Shown here: positions 18,077 to 27,514 of the stretch, piece after piece
Numbering within the stretch: position 1 is the first letter of the stretch
Layout of the letters: the number at the start of each line of letters is the position of its first letter
From: Frigidibacter mobilis
Lineage (GTDB): Bacteria; Pseudomonadota; Alphaproteobacteria; Rhodobacterales; Rhodobacteraceae
NCBI RefSeq assembly: GCF_001620265.1
Contig: NZ_CP012661.1
Span: 3,286,001 to 3,350,000, forward strand
Direction of reading: 5' to 3'
Length of the DNA: 64,000 nt
Program-made: the position numbers and the translations under genes
Notes under the pieces: model-generated
Told to the model about the DNA's origin: nothing
Seen by the model: only the letters and a program-made list of their open reading frames with translations
Database searches by the model: none

Positions 18077-18133
18077 TCCGCCTAAGAGGCGCGGCCCACG
18101 CGTCATTCCAGCAATCCTAGAAAGTGAGACAAA

Positions 18134-18886
18134 ATGAAAGCTTACATACGGTTTTCCGGCGTCACCGGCCTCTGCCTTGCACTTGCGGCCTGCGCCCCCG
18201 ATGGCGCGGGCGGAACCAATAATCTATTCAGCGATATCAGTACCTTGTCAGGTGGCGCGACGGCGGGCCAGTCCCCGGAGCAGCGCGCGCTGCGCGAGCG
18301 GCAGCGCTCCTACGCGCAGGTACGCGTTGGCGCCGCAGCTGGGGGCGCTGCGCTCGGAATTTTGGCATGTGCCATTCAAAAATGTTCCGCCGAACAAACC
18401 GCAGCGGTCGCAGTTGCAGGAGCAGCGGCGGCCTACCTTGCCGGAGGATATCTGACAAATCAGAACCAGGCGTTCCAAGCCACTCAAGAGACGCTTCGCC
18501 GCGACATCGAGTTGGCCCAGCAAGACGTGCAAAAGCTGAAACAGAGCGTCTCAGCAGCACAGGGGGTCGTGTCCTTCCAGCGCGCCGAGATTGCCCGGCT
18601 CAATCAGGGCTATACCGCGGGTACTGTCAGCGCAAATCAGTACAAGGCCCAGCTTGCAAGCATGCGGGGCGATGTCAGCGCCACGCAATCGCTGATCTCC
18701 ACTTCGAACGAGCGGCTCGGCAGCCTTGACAATTCGATTTCAAATCACAGTCGTGCAGGTCTTCCGACAGACCAGCTCTCCGCGCAGCGCACCGCCCAGC
18801 AGAGTCAGTTGCAGCAGCTACGTCAGGCCGAGCAGGCGATGCTTGCAAACATCAACCGTGCGCCTGCGGAGGTGAAGAAGTCATGA
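18134..18886 (+). CDS. outer-membrane lipoprotein with glycine-zipper and coiled coil (TagQ-like candidate)
   Basis: A 250-aa lipoprotein with signal and lipobox LCLALAAC (Cys19 or so), no Asp at +2, so probably sorted to the outer membrane. Residues 60-105 hold two glycine/alanine-rich hydrophobic stretches (VRVGAAAGGAALGILACA, AAVAVAGAAAAYLAGGY) around a CAIQKC pair. A long Gln-rich coiled coil (TQETLRRDIELAQQDVQKL onward) follows to the end. In Pseudomonas TagQ is the outer-membrane lipoprotein that holds TagR, and position and export signal fit that role here. Sequence relation to TagQ is not established. Confidence 0.65.
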   Translation: MKAYIRFSGVTGLCLALAACAPDGAGGTNNLFSDISTLSGGATAGQSPEQRALRERQRSYAQVRVGAAAGGAALGILACAIQKCSAEQTAAVAVAGAAAAYLAGGYLTNQNQAFQATQETLRRDIELAQQDVQKLKQSVSAAQGVVSFQRAEIARLNQGYTAGTVSANQYKAQLASMRGDVSATQSLISTSNERLGSLDNSISNHSRAGLPTDQLSAQRTAQQSQLQQLRQAEQAMLANINRAPAEVKKS

Positions 18887-19401
18887 GCACCATTCTGGTC
18901 CCACGGGCGCTGGTCGTGACCGCATCCGCCGCGCTTTTGCTCAGTGCCTGCATTGATCCCAGCGCCTCGGCTTGTGACACCGCCAACCGCGATATCACTC
19001 TCGGCAACTTAATCCAGAATTCTGCGACGGGCGCCTATGGTCGGTGCATCTCCGACCTGAGGTCCGAGTTGGCCGGTCTGCAATTGCAAGCCCGAACACT
19101 TGATGCCGAGGCAGCGCGGCTGAACGGCCAAGCGGCACAGCTCGACGGCGAGCGGCGCGCCTCGGCGCAGCGGCTGGCCGCTTTGAACTCCAGTCAAGCC
19201 GATCTTATGCGGCAGATCGCGGCAAACGGACCAGGTAGCCGCGCCAGCGACGCTCAAGTTCAGACCCTGGTGAACCGCGAGGCTCAACTGCGCCGCGACA
19301 TCGCAGCGCAGAACGCAGCCGGCGGCGTGAGCAGTGAAACGGCGAATGACCTCTTGCGACAGCAACAGCAGTTGAACAACCTCGCGCTGCAGATTTTGTG
19401 A
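18883..19401 (+). CDS. lipoprotein with coiled-coil repeats, last gene of the tag operon
   Basis: A 172-aa lipoprotein with lipobox LLLSAC (MSTILVPRALVVTASAALLL before it). Two further cysteines follow in the mature part (ASACDTANR, YGRCISDL), then a coiled coil with heptad-like LDAEAARLNGQAAQLDGERR. The ATG overlaps the previous stop by 4 bp. It looks like a partner of the preceding lipoprotein, since both end in long helical regions. Function unknown; second candidate for the TagQ role. Confidence 0.65.
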   Translation: MSTILVPRALVVTASAALLLSACIDPSASACDTANRDITLGNLIQNSATGAYGRCISDLRSELAGLQLQARTLDAEAARLNGQAAQLDGERRASAQRLAALNSSQADLMRQIAANGPGSRASDAQVQTLVNREAQLRRDIAAQNAAGGVSSETANDLLRQQQQLNNLALQIL

Positions 19402-19517
19402 TATGGCGCGGCGGCATGGTGCAGATGACCCTGACAGCCCGCGTCATGCTTGGCGCAGGCCTGTGCTTCGGAAGACCACGTCGGACGGTATGGGAACCCG
19501 ATTGAAGAGGACCAAGG

Positions 19518-19540
19518 ATTGATCCACCGGATCAATTTTT
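19518..19540 (+). terminator. Rho-independent terminator of the tag operon
   Basis: ATTGATCC-ACC-GGATCAAT is a perfect 8-bp stem with a 3-nt loop, followed directly by TTTT. It lies 116 bp downstream of the last lipoprotein gene. Confidence 0.75.
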
Positions 19541-19974
19541 CAAGACAGGCCAGGCCGAAGACCTACGTCTTCAGCCCGGCACTGTGTAACCGCAAATCCA
19601 CGGCCAGCCAGGCCCACGGCAACCGGGCCGTATCAAGCATTTGCCACGATGATGCAGGGTTCGCCTGTACAGCTTGGTCCGCGAAACCTCCGCTCCCCTT
19701 GCGCCCGGCACCAAGGTTCCGCAGCGTCCTGGCGGTCACGTCCGCCAGACTCTTCGGATTGCGGCGTGTGCAAGCACGACCGCGCACTATTGCGCGAGTC
19801 GCCCTCCTTGGCAGCGAAGGCCGAGTCCTCGCATAAATTTTGGACTTTGACATGCTGCAGTTGCAGTATCGGGTTATGCGTGTCGCTGCATCTTGAGCCC
19901 GGCGGCAACTGCGCCTAGCAATGGGGCGACTGAGAACACTGCATGTATGAAGACTGACGAATAGGGACAGCACC
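19541..19974. other. intergenic region upstream of manC
   Basis: About 430 bp without a convincing gene. Small frames on both strands have non-coding composition (Cys/Ser/Arg-rich). A TTGACA hexamer at 19847-19852 could be a -35 box for manC, but no good -10 stands at the right distance. The stretch is less GC-rich than the capsule genes, consistent with a junction between the tag island and the capsule locus. Confidence 0.4.
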
Positions 19975-21405
19975 TTGATTATTCCCGTTCTACTTGCCGG
20001 CGGCTCCGGCACACGCCTTTGGCCCCTCTCCCGCAAGAGCTATCCGAAGCAGTTCACGGCGCTGATCGGAGACGAATCGCTGTTTGCAGCCTCGGCACGC
20101 CGGCTTTCCGGCCCCGGCTATGCGGCCCCTGTTACCGTGACTGGGTCGGACTTCCGCTTCATCGTCACCGAGCAGTTGGCCGAGGCGGGAATCGATCCCG
20201 GCGCCATCCTGATCGAGCCCGAGGGGCGCAACACGGCCCCCGCCGTGCTGGCGGCGACGCTTTATGCCGCCGCGATCGACCCCGAGGCCATCTTGCTTGT
20301 CGCCCCCTCTGACCATGTCATCCCGGACTCGTCCGCCTTCCACGCGGCAGTCGAGGCAGGTCTGGCAGCGGTAAAGGAGGGCAAGCTTGTCACCTTCGGG
20401 ATCCAGCCGGGCTATGCAGAGACCGGCTATGGCTATCTGGAACTGGGCGCCGCCCCGGCTGGGCTTGCCCCGGTGCCGCTGGCCCGCTTCGTCGAAAAGC
20501 CGGATGCAGCTCGCGCGGCGCAGATGGTAGCGGCGGGCAATTTCATGTGGAATGCCGGGATTTTCCTGTTCGCGGCCAAGGACATGATCGCGGCCTTCCA
20601 CGCCCATGCGCCTGGGTTGATCGGCCCGGTCGAGGCATCCGTGACGGCGGCGAAAACCGATCTGGGCTTCCTGCGGCTCGACCCGGTGGCCTGGGGCGCG
20701 GCCGAGGATATCTCGCTTGACTATGCGGTGATGGAGAAGGCCGCGAACCTGTCGGTGGTGCCCTTCACTGGCGCTTGGTCGGACCTTGGCGGCTGGGATG
20801 CGGTCTGGCGCGAGGGTGCGCAGGCGGCGGGCGGCGTCGGCAGCAGCGGTCCCGTGACGGCCATCGACTGCGAAAACTCGCTGCTTCGGTCGGAATCCGA
20901 CGGCCTTGAAGTCGTCGGCATCGGCCTGAAGAACATCTTCGCCATCGCCACTCCCGATGCGGTGCTGGTCGCCGACATGAGCCGGGCGCAGGATGTGAAG
21001 GCGGCGGTTGCGGCGCTGAAGAAGAAGGGCGCCAAGCAGGCCGAGGCCTTCCCACGCGACCACCGGCCCTGGGGCTGGTTCGAGACGCTGGCGCTTGGCA
21101 ACCGGTTCCAGGTGAAGCGGATCGTGGTGCACCCGGGCGCTGCGCTGAGCCTGCAGAGTCACTTCCATCGGTCCGAGCACTGGATCGTTGTGGAGGGAAC
21201 CGCCAAGGTGACGATCGACGAGACCGTACAACTGGTGACGGAAAACCAGTCGGTCTACATTCCGCTTGGCGGGGTGCACCGGATGGAGAACCCCGGCAAG
21301 GTGCCGATGGTGCTGATCGAGGTGCAGACCGGGACCTATCTGGGCGAGGACGATATCGTGCGCTATGACGATGTCTATGCGCGCGGGCAAGGGGCAAAGG
21401 GGTGA
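19975..21405 (+). CDS. manC: mannose-1-phosphate guanylyltransferase / mannose-6-phosphate isomerase
   Basis: Makes GDP-mannose, the precursor of mannosyl and fucosyl residues in capsule. The 476-aa bifunctional type II enzyme has the nucleotidyltransferase motif [29 protein letters not shown], and a C-terminal cupin isomerase domain ([39 protein letters not shown]). The start is TTG at 19975: an in-frame stop lies just upstream, an AGGGAC site precedes it, and no ATG occurs before the catalytic motif. With manB, gmd and fcl further on, it forms the complete GDP-mannose to GDP-L-fucose route. ugd follows on the same strand. Confidence 0.92.
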   Translation: MIIPVLLAGGSGTRLWPLSRKSYPKQFTALIGDESLFAASARRLSGPGYAAPVTVTGSDFRFIVTEQLAEAGIDPGAILIEPEGRNTAPAVLAATLYAAAIDPEAILLVAPSDHVIPDSSAFHAAVEAGLAAVKEGKLVTFGIQPGYAETGYGYLELGAAPAGLAPVPLARFVEKPDAARAAQMVAAGNFMWNAGIFLFAAKDMIAAFHAHAPGLIGPVEASVTAAKTDLGFLRLDPVAWGAAEDISLDYAVMEKAANLSVVPFTGAWSDLGGWDAVWREGAQAAGGVGSSGPVTAIDCENSLLRSESDGLEVVGIGLKNIFAIATPDAVLVADMSRAQDVKAAVAALKKKGAKQAEAFPRDHRPWGWFETLALGNRFQVKRIVVHPGAALSLQSHFHRSEHWIVVEGTAKVTIDETVQLVTENQSVYIPLGGVHRMENPGKVPMVLIEVQTGTYLGEDDIVRYDDVYARGQGAKG

Positions 21406-21448
21406 GGCCCGCCCGGGCGTGCCGCATCAACTGACAAGGGGTCGGAAC

Positions 21449-22615
21449 ATGAAGATTGCCGTCGCGGGGCTGGGCTATGTCGGCCTGTCCAACGGGCTGC
21501 TGCTGGCGCAGCACAACGAGGTTGTGGCGCTGGATGTGGTGCCCGAGAAGGTGGCGCTGGTGAATGCCGGCCGCTCCCCTATCGTCGATGCGGACTGCGA
21601 GGCGTTTCTGGCGCGGGGGGATCTGAATTTCCGCGCCACCACCGATGCCGGCGATGCCTATGCCGGCGCGGATTTCGTCATCATCTCGACGCCCACCAAC
21701 TATGACGTGGCGACCAACCGCTTCGACACCAGTTCCGTCGAGGCGGTGATCCGTAAGGTGATGGAAGTGGCGCCCGATGCGGTGATGGTCATCAAGTCCA
21801 CGATCCCGGTGGGCTATACCCAAGCAACCTCGCTGGCGATGGGCACCAAGAACCTGATCTTCAGCCCCGAATTCCTGCGCGAAGGCAAGGCCTTGCACGA
21901 CAATCTTCATCCATCCCGGATCGTGGTGGGCGAGCGGTCGGAGAGGGCGGAACGCTTCGCGGCGCTGCTGCTGGAAGGCGCGGTCCAGAAGAACGCGCCG
22001 GTGCTGTTCACCGATCCGTCCGAGGCCGAGGCGGTGAAGCTGTTTGCCAACACCTTCCTGGCGATGCGGGTGGCGTTCTTCAACGAGCTGGACACCTATT
22101 CGGTGGCCCGCGGGCTTGATGCGCGGCAGATCATCGACGGGGTCAGCCTCGATCCGCGGATCGGCAGCCACTACAATAACCCCTCCTTCGGCTATGGCGG
22201 CTATTGCCTGCCCAAGGATACCAAGCAGCTGCTGGCCAACTATGACGAGGTACCGCAGGTAATGATTGGCGCCATCGTCGAAGCGAACCGGACCCGCAAG
22301 GATTTCATCGCCGACCAGATCGTCGCGCGCAAACCACGCGTGGTGGGGATCTACCGGCTGGTGATGAAGGCGGGGTCGGACAACTTCCGGCAAAGCTCGA
22401 TCCAGGGGATCATGAAACGCGTCAAGGCGAAGGGTATCGAGGTCATCGTCTATGAACCGGCACTGAGCGCGGAAGACTTCTTCAACTCGCGGGTGATCCG
22501 CGATCTGGAGGCGTTCAAGGCCGAAGCGGATGTGATCGTCGCCAACCGCGCAGCCCCGGAACTGGCCGATGTGGCGGACAAGGTCTATACGCGCGATCTG
22601 TTCGGCGCGGACTGA
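21449..22615 (+). CDS. ugd: UDP-glucose 6-dehydrogenase
   Basis: Oxidises UDP-glucose to UDP-glucuronate for capsule or EPS. The 388-aa protein starts with the NAD motif [20 protein letters not shown] and has [27 protein letters not shown], and the catalytic cysteine in [16 protein letters not shown] (near residue 253). The length is typical of the short bacterial form. The start is the ATG at 21449, since the Rossmann motif begins immediately. A strong hairpin terminator follows at 22644. Confidence 0.93.
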   Translation: MKIAVAGLGYVGLSNGLLLAQHNEVVALDVVPEKVALVNAGRSPIVDADCEAFLARGDLNFRATTDAGDAYAGADFVIISTPTNYDVATNRFDTSSVEAVIRKVMEVAPDAVMVIKSTIPVGYTQATSLAMGTKNLIFSPEFLREGKALHDNLHPSRIVVGERSERAERFAALLLEGAVQKNAPVLFTDPSEAEAVKLFANTFLAMRVAFFNELDTYSVARGLDARQIIDGVSLDPRIGSHYNNPSFGYGGYCLPKDTKQLLANYDEVPQVMIGAIVEANRTRKDFIADQIVARKPRVVGIYRLVMKAGSDNFRQSSIQGIMKRVKAKGIEVIVYEPALSAEDFFNSRVIRDLEAFKAEADVIVANRAAPELADVADKVYTRDLFGAD

Positions 22616-22643
22616 CGGCGGCTCACCTCTCAACGCGGATCAG

Positions 22644-22672
22644 CGCCCGGCCCGGATACGGCCGGGCGTTTT
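22644..22672 (+). terminator. Rho-independent terminator after ugd
   Basis: CGCCCGGCC (22644-22652) pairs perfectly with GGCCGGGCG (22660-22668) across a 7-nt loop and is followed by TTTT. Confidence 0.85.
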
Positions 22673-22792
22673 GCCGTTGCCCGCAGAGGGTGTGCAGCGC
22701 ACGCCCCGGCAAGGCCATCTTTAACGGTCGCGGCTACTGAGGGCGGGTAATTTCTTGAGCACAGCCGCGCCTCCGCGCAGAAGGAGCCCCCG

Positions 22793-23059
22793 ATGTCCGA
22801 TCCCTTCAAGAACCGCAATCCATCGCTGAACGGCCCCGCCACCGACCTGATCCCGGTCACGCCCTCGGACAGCATTGATCTGCAGGTGGTGGCGGTGGCG
22901 CTTTATGTGGAAGGCAAGGGCACCGTGCGGTTCGTGTCACAGGCCGGCCAAACCCGAACGGTGGCGCTTCTGGATGGCGCAATCCTGCCGGTGGGGGTAC
23001 GCCGGGTGCTGGCCACGGGCACCTCGGCCACGGGGATCCACGGCTTTGCGCTGGTATAA
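22793..23059 (+). CDS. ghsA: GTA/phage head-spike base protein, RCAP_Rcc01079 family
   Basis: An 88-aa protein with an AAGGAG site before its ATG. The pattern DPFKNRNPSLNGPATDLIPV followed by VTPSDSIDLQVVAVALYVEG and ending LATGTSATGIHGFALV matches the small beta-rich family named after Rhodobacter capsulatus rcc01079, the base of the head spike (GhsA) of the gene transfer agent. In R. capsulatus the spike binds the capsular polysaccharide receptor. Here it stands alone, away from any capsid gene, but next to capsule precursor genes and directly before a probable spike-tip gene. It could also come from a prophage remnant. Confidence 0.75.
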   Translation: MSDPFKNRNPSLNGPATDLIPVTPSDSIDLQVVAVALYVEGKGTVRFVSQAGQTRTVALLDGAILPVGVRRVLATGTSATGIHGFALV

Positions 23060-23062
23060 GCC

Positions 23063-23857
23063 ATGTGGGGATGCAACTTCAGCCCTATGACCCTAGCCGC
23101 ACAGCGGCTTCGCCGCTTCTCCCTAGCACAGGTTTCCGGGCTCTCGGCTTGGTATGACCCCGCTGACCAGAGCACCCTGTTTCAAGATACGGCCATGACC
23201 GTACAAGTGACAGCAGCAGGACAAAGCGTGGCGGTGATGCGTGACAAGAGCGGCAACGGCCGGCACATGGTTCAGGCCAGCGCCCTGTCCCGCCCGACCT
23301 ATCAGACGGACGGTGTGTTGCACTGGCTGCAATTCGACGGGGTGGATGACAGTTTCGGGGCCAGTGCCTTCAACTGGGGCAGCGACGAGGCCACGTTGGT
23401 GTTCGGTGCCCGGAAGACTCTCGATACGGCAACGGGTGTGCTGTTCGAGAGCTCTGCCGCCTCAACCTCATCGGCCGGAGCGCTGGCGATCTTCGCACCA
23501 CCGGCAGGCGCGCTGAATGCCGGAAACTATGACTTTCGGACCAAAGGCACGACCTCCAGCGATCTGCGGGCAGGAGGGTACCCTACCCCCAACAGTGCAG
23601 TTCTGACCGGCCTTGCCAAGATCAGTACGGATTTGGCCAAGCTTCGGGTCAACGGGGTGGAGGCCGCTTCATCGGGTTCAGATCAGGGGACCGGCGCATT
23701 CGGGGCCCATCCGATCTATATCGGGCGCCGTAACAACTCGATCTTCCCTTTTCAGGGTCGGCTCTACGGTGCAACACTGTTCAACCGCGTTCTGACAGCC
23801 CCGGAGATCCTTTCAACCGAGGCATGGATCTCTGCCAAGACAGGTGCTGGCGCATGA
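23063..23857 (+). CDS. spike/fibre-like protein with LamG/concanavalin-type fold (GhsB-like candidate)
   Basis: A 264-aa protein starting 3 bp after the spike-base gene. It has the phage-fibre opening WYDPADQSTLFQDTAMTVQV and DKSGNGRHMVQASALSRPTY, then a lectin-like beta-sandwich with LQFDGVDDSFG, IYIGRRNNSIFPFQGRLYGA and FNRVLTAPEI, the usual terminal strands of LamG domains. Such proteins bind glycans. By position it matches the partner gene of the Rcc01079 spike base (rcc01080, GhsB). An internal ATG at 23087 is an alternative start; no clear ribosome site exists for either, so coupling to the upstream gene is likely. Confidence 0.65.
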   Translation: MWGCNFSPMTLAAQRLRRFSLAQVSGLSAWYDPADQSTLFQDTAMTVQVTAAGQSVAVMRDKSGNGRHMVQASALSRPTYQTDGVLHWLQFDGVDDSFGASAFNWGSDEATLVFGARKTLDTATGVLFESSAASTSSAGALAIFAPPAGALNAGNYDFRTKGTTSSDLRAGGYPTPNSAVLTGLAKISTDLAKLRVNGVEAASSGSDQGTGAFGAHPIYIGRRNNSIFPFQGRLYGATLFNRVLTAPEILSTEAWISAKTGAGA

Positions 23858-24091
23858 CGCTTTGTAACGCCGCGCATTCAGAAATTGCCGTCGAGAGCAT
23901 TTCTGGCCCTTGGTGCGAACCTGCGAAGCAGAAAAAGGCCGGCCACGGTCATGCGCCCAGGTCCGTGGCCCTGTCCTCAGTCTGCCGCTATAACGCGGAA
24001 GGCTGAGGCGACCCGCCCCGTCGCTACGGGATGAAGCACCAACGGCAAAATGACGGAAGGCCTCATCCGGCCTGGCAGCTGGTTTGCCGCA

Positions 24092-25116
24092 CTATGATTT
24101 CCTGGCAAAAACCTCTTTTGTCAGGCGTTTGATCTTCCCCATAAGCGCATTGAAGCGCAGCAATCTCCATTCAGGGCTGTCGATCACCTTCTGCGTAAAT
24201 TCAAAATCCAGCTCGACATGATCGGGAAACGCAAAGTCCAATCGGCCAAGCTGCTTATCTCCAAGGCCGAAAAGGCTGGGGAGGCTGAAGCGCGACGAAT
24301 GCGTTCCACCCCCGAATCCGCTGTTCCGCAGCATCGGGACCGGGGGAAACAGCGACATACCGCCATTGCGGGTAATCGTCAGATGCCAGTGGACATACCA
24401 GCTGCTGATCCGGCCAGCCTCTTCCATGCCAAGCATGCGCTCGAACTTGCGCAGCCCGTGCACGTTGAAACGGTCCTTGAACACGCGGGAGCGACGTGGA
24501 GCCGCGCCAAGGGGGTTGTTCCCGGTGTAGCTGACCCAGCGGTTAGACCAGGTGGCCCACCCCCAAGAGCTTCCAACCGGCATGAAATGGGCACGATCTC
24601 GGCCAAATCCATTCAGCTCTGGAATGTCGCCGCAAATGCTCCAGACCCGCATATCGTCTTTGTAGAGATCAAGTGCGGCATTAAAATAGGCCAAGGCATC
24701 CGAGCTGAGAACCAGATCGTCCTCTATGACAATTACTCTATCATGCACCTGACACACATGAGTAATCCCGAAGACAGCGAGGTCTTCAGTCCGATATTTA
24801 CCGGTCTGCTCTGGATGACCATATCCGGGTGATTGATCGCCTCGAAAAAGCCCCGCACCGCTTCGGTTTTCGCCCGCTCCGCTTCGGTTCTGGGACCGTC
24901 TATGAAGACATAGACCTTTGAGGCCAGCCATGCGGGGTTTTGCTCGAGTGACGCCACCAATGCACGTGCGAGATCCTCCCTGTTGAATGCAAAGATCGCA
25001 ATGGGTGCAGGATTTAATTCAGGCAAGTCGATGCTCTCCTTCGGCGCGGTCGGGGAAAAGCTAACGGTCACGCGCCGTGTCAGGGTACGAACAGCAGGAG
25101 ACCGAAGTAGATCCAC
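24092..25116 (-). pseudogene. glycosyltransferase (GT-A, GNT-I-like), one frameshift as written
   Basis: A capsule glycosyltransferase with a GT-A fold. The first segment has APIAIFAFNREDLARALVASL and VYVFIDGPRTEAE; after the break it continues with VIVIEDDLVLSSDALAYFN (the EDD metal-binding motif), FMPVGSSWGWATWSNRW and a C-terminal region. This layout is common in cell-wall glycosyltransferases that add one sugar to a repeat unit. The break lies at CCC 24767-24769; one added base joins SLSSG to ITHVCQVHDR and restores about 341 aa. The start at 25116 overlaps the polymerase gene; GTG 25071 is an alternative. Confidence 0.75.
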
Positions 25117-26225
25117 AACGAGGGGTCATAGAAATAGAACTTGGCGACAACCAGCGGCAGGCTCATGATGAACAAGCCGAGGCCGACGTGGCGAACCGTC
25201 ATGATAGAGAGCCAGGTCAGCAGCGGGATCGTGACGATAAGTCCCATGAACCATAGCATGTTTAGCAGGGTGCCCAAATCCTGGGGTGACGAGCAGAAGG
25301 GGCAAAATGATTCACTCAGGGCCGTGGCAGAAGCATTTCGCTACCGAGACGCGACGTCCAGGCGTCCCATGCCTGAATTTTCATAACCATCGAACCAGAC
25401 GCATCTTCGGTACTGAACCTGTCCAGGAAATACTGGCGTAGGCCGTGTTCTGGACATCGACGAGATTAACAAGACCGACAAACGGTATCAGAGCGACAAT
25501 GACCGTGAAGCCCTTCACGAGATGGGTGCGCTGGCGACGTCTCATAAGTGCTTCGATCAGGCACCCGGCCAGGTAGCTGGAAATTGCAAAGGCCGCCCAA
25601 GCAGACATTGTACTTAGCGTCGAGACCACGGCCAATGTTTCAACACGGCCGAAGATTCGCCGCCGAAGAACCGCCGACAGCAGCGCACAGAAATACATCG
25701 TTGCGGTATAGGTCCCCGGTTCGATCTGGAACCCGGTAATCCGGAAGAAGCCCATGAATTCGCGCACGCGTGCGGCGCTCCAGGGAAACATGATCCCGTG
25801 GAAGTCTATTTCCAGGCCGGCGCCATAGTAGGTGACCGCGGCCAGAAGAAGGCCGATCAGGTTCACCGTAATATATATCCGGATCAGCCCCTTGAATATC
25901 TCCCGGGCATCTGAGGTATGTACAAGCCCCCCAGAAGCAGCCCCATCAGCATTCCGAATCCGGTGATGAAGGCAAAGAGCGACGGGTCGGGAACGTTGCC
26001 GAGCAGGAAGATCAGCAGGAATAGAATTGCACCCAACAGGGACTTGATCCGCAGTCGGATGCCGTGAAAAAGCGTGAGTTGAAAGAACAGCATGAATCCG
26101 GCAATGTCGCGCAATGTGTAGGACAGGCCGGCAAATATGCCAAGCGACGGAAATTCTGTTCTGGTCATGAACAAAAAGAACCAGACGTTCAGAAAGAGCC
26201 AGGAAAGCGGGCCGATATTTCTCAC
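25080..26225 (-). pseudogene. wzy: O-antigen/EPS polymerase (Wzy-like), three frameshifts as written
   Basis: An integral membrane protein with many hydrophobic helices in four successive frames: LSWLFLNVWFFLFM and FMLFFQLTLFHG (from GTG 26225), then VNLIGLLLAAVTYYG, WAAFAISSYLAGCLIEAL and VIVALIPFVGLVNLV, then a short linker, then LGTLLNMLWFMGLIVTIPLL and YFYDPSLWIYFGLLLFV. Between flippase, glycosyltransferase and transferase genes, a polymerase of the Wzy type is the natural reading. Breaks at C6 25927-25932, CC 25418-25419 and GGG 25319-25321 are each cured by one added base, giving about 382 aa. The GTG start overlaps the stop of the preceding gene (GTGA). Confidence 0.65.
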
Positions 26226-27514
26226 GTCGCTACCACTCGCCCTGCAAGAGCCGCCAGATCTGCCGCATGTTCGGCGAAGTTGCGTTCCGCGTCGAAGCGC
26301 TCTTCCCACAGCTTGCGCGGAGCAAGAGTGCGCTCGGTTTCCTGCTGGGACATAGCTTGATAAATCCTGCGGGCAAGAGCCGGGCTGCAGGACGCTTCGT
26401 CCAGGGAGCACAGGAAGCCGCTCTGCCCCTCGACCACGGCTTCGGGGGTGCCATCGACGGCAGTGGCCAAGACGGGGATGTCGAAAGAAATGGCTTCCAT
26501 GATCGAGACCGGCACACCTTCGGACAGGGAGAGGTTCGCAAAGAGATCCACGGGTGTGGTGCGATAAAACTCCATCAGCTCGGGATTTTGTACCCAGCCG
26601 TGCAACCGTATGTCCAGACCGGGCTGTGCCTTCAATTCCTCGATGACCTGCAAGGAGGGGGCGTGGTCGCCAACGCCGAAGTGATGCCAGACCACGCTGC
26701 GGCCCAGTTTCGCCATCTCGGCAGCCATTTGACCGATAAGATGAACCTGCTTGACCGGAGAGATGCGCGAGCATGAGACTAGGACAAACGGATCGCCGGG
26801 CTGCCTGGCTCGGCCGCAGTGGCCCGCATCGGAGGTGCCCAGTCGTGAAACGCTGGCTTTCCGGTCGAAGTCCGGGACATTCCAGGTCTCGCCATAATAA
26901 TCGCGGCCATGACCCGAGATGAAGATCAGGCGGTCGGCGGCGGCAATATCCTCGCGCCAGGGAAAGCTCTGCGGCCTGCTCTTGCCCTCGACATAGGTAT
27001 GCGCACCGTAATGGTAGAGATCGACGCGGTGAAAGCGCACGGCAAAGGGGATACCTGCGCGGGCCAGTCGGCCCGAGGCCAAGGCCGGGGTGTGCCCCCA
27101 ATAGGCATAGGCGGCTTTCGGGCCGCGTGCCGCGAGCAGGCGTTGCACGCCTTCGGAGCGCTCCAGAGCGTGCCGGGTGACCGCCCAGACCAGGATCCGC
27201 TGCATATCGACCGCATGGCCGGTTTTCGCAAGCCGCCTCGCCTCGCGGGCCGCGGCCAGCAGGACAGCAGGTTTCAACAGACCCGCGGCAAGGAACGCCT
27301 TCCGACCCTTCTCATGGTAAACCGGCGCGCAGAGTTCGAACCCCTCCGGCAGGTCTCGCTTCTCGGGCATACCGATGACCGGCTGAACGAGGATCCGGTC
27401 GAAGTGCTGCCGCAAATAGGGCAGCTCGGCCGTCAGGAACGGTTCTCCCTTGGCATAGGGATACTTGAACGTTGTCAGAAGCAGCGTTGCCCTGTTTGCC
27501 GCGGACTCATTCAT
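26222..27514 (-). CDS. glycosyltransferase family 4
   Basis: A 430-aa GT-B glycosyltransferase. The C-terminal nucleotide-sugar half has SCSRISPVKQVHLIGQM, IRLHGWVQNPELMEFYR and the EX7E-type motif SEGVPVSIMEAISFDIPVLAT (donor binding). The N-terminal acceptor domain contains TTFKYPYAKGEPFLTAE. It overlaps the flippase gene by 8 bp and the polymerase start by 4 bp, in a capsule repeat-unit operon. The specific sugar cannot be assigned. Confidence 0.88.
   Translation of the reverse strand: MNESAANRATLLLTTFKYPYAKGEPFLTAELPYLRQHFDRILVQPVIGMPEKRDLPEGFELCAPVYHEKGRKAFLAAGLLKPAVLLAAAREARRLAKTGHAVDMQRILVWAVTRHALERSEGVQRLLAARGPKAAYAYWGHTPALASGRLARAGIPFAVRFHRVDLYHYGAHTYVEGKSRPQSFPWREDIAAADRLIFISGHGRDYYGETWNVPDFDRKASVSRLGTSDAGHCGRARQPGDPFVLVSCSRISPVKQVHLIGQMAAEMAKLGRSVVWHHFGVGDHAPSLQVIEELKAQPGLDIRLHGWVQNPELMEFYRTTPVDLFANLSLSEGVPVSIMEAISFDIPVLATAVDGTPEAVVEGQSGFLCSLDEASCSPALARRIYQAMSQQETERTLAPRKLWEERFDAERNFAEHAADLAALAGRVVAT

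Noticed and set aside
19450..19836. 128-codon plus-strand frame after the tag operon
   Set aside because: It contains the operon terminator hairpin and is Ser/Arg/Cys-rich; no sign of coding.
20765..22633. 622-codon open frame on the minus strand over manC and ugd
   Set aside because: It is an antisense shadow of two clear genes, rich in Arg, His and Asp. GC-rich codon bias keeps the opposite frame open.
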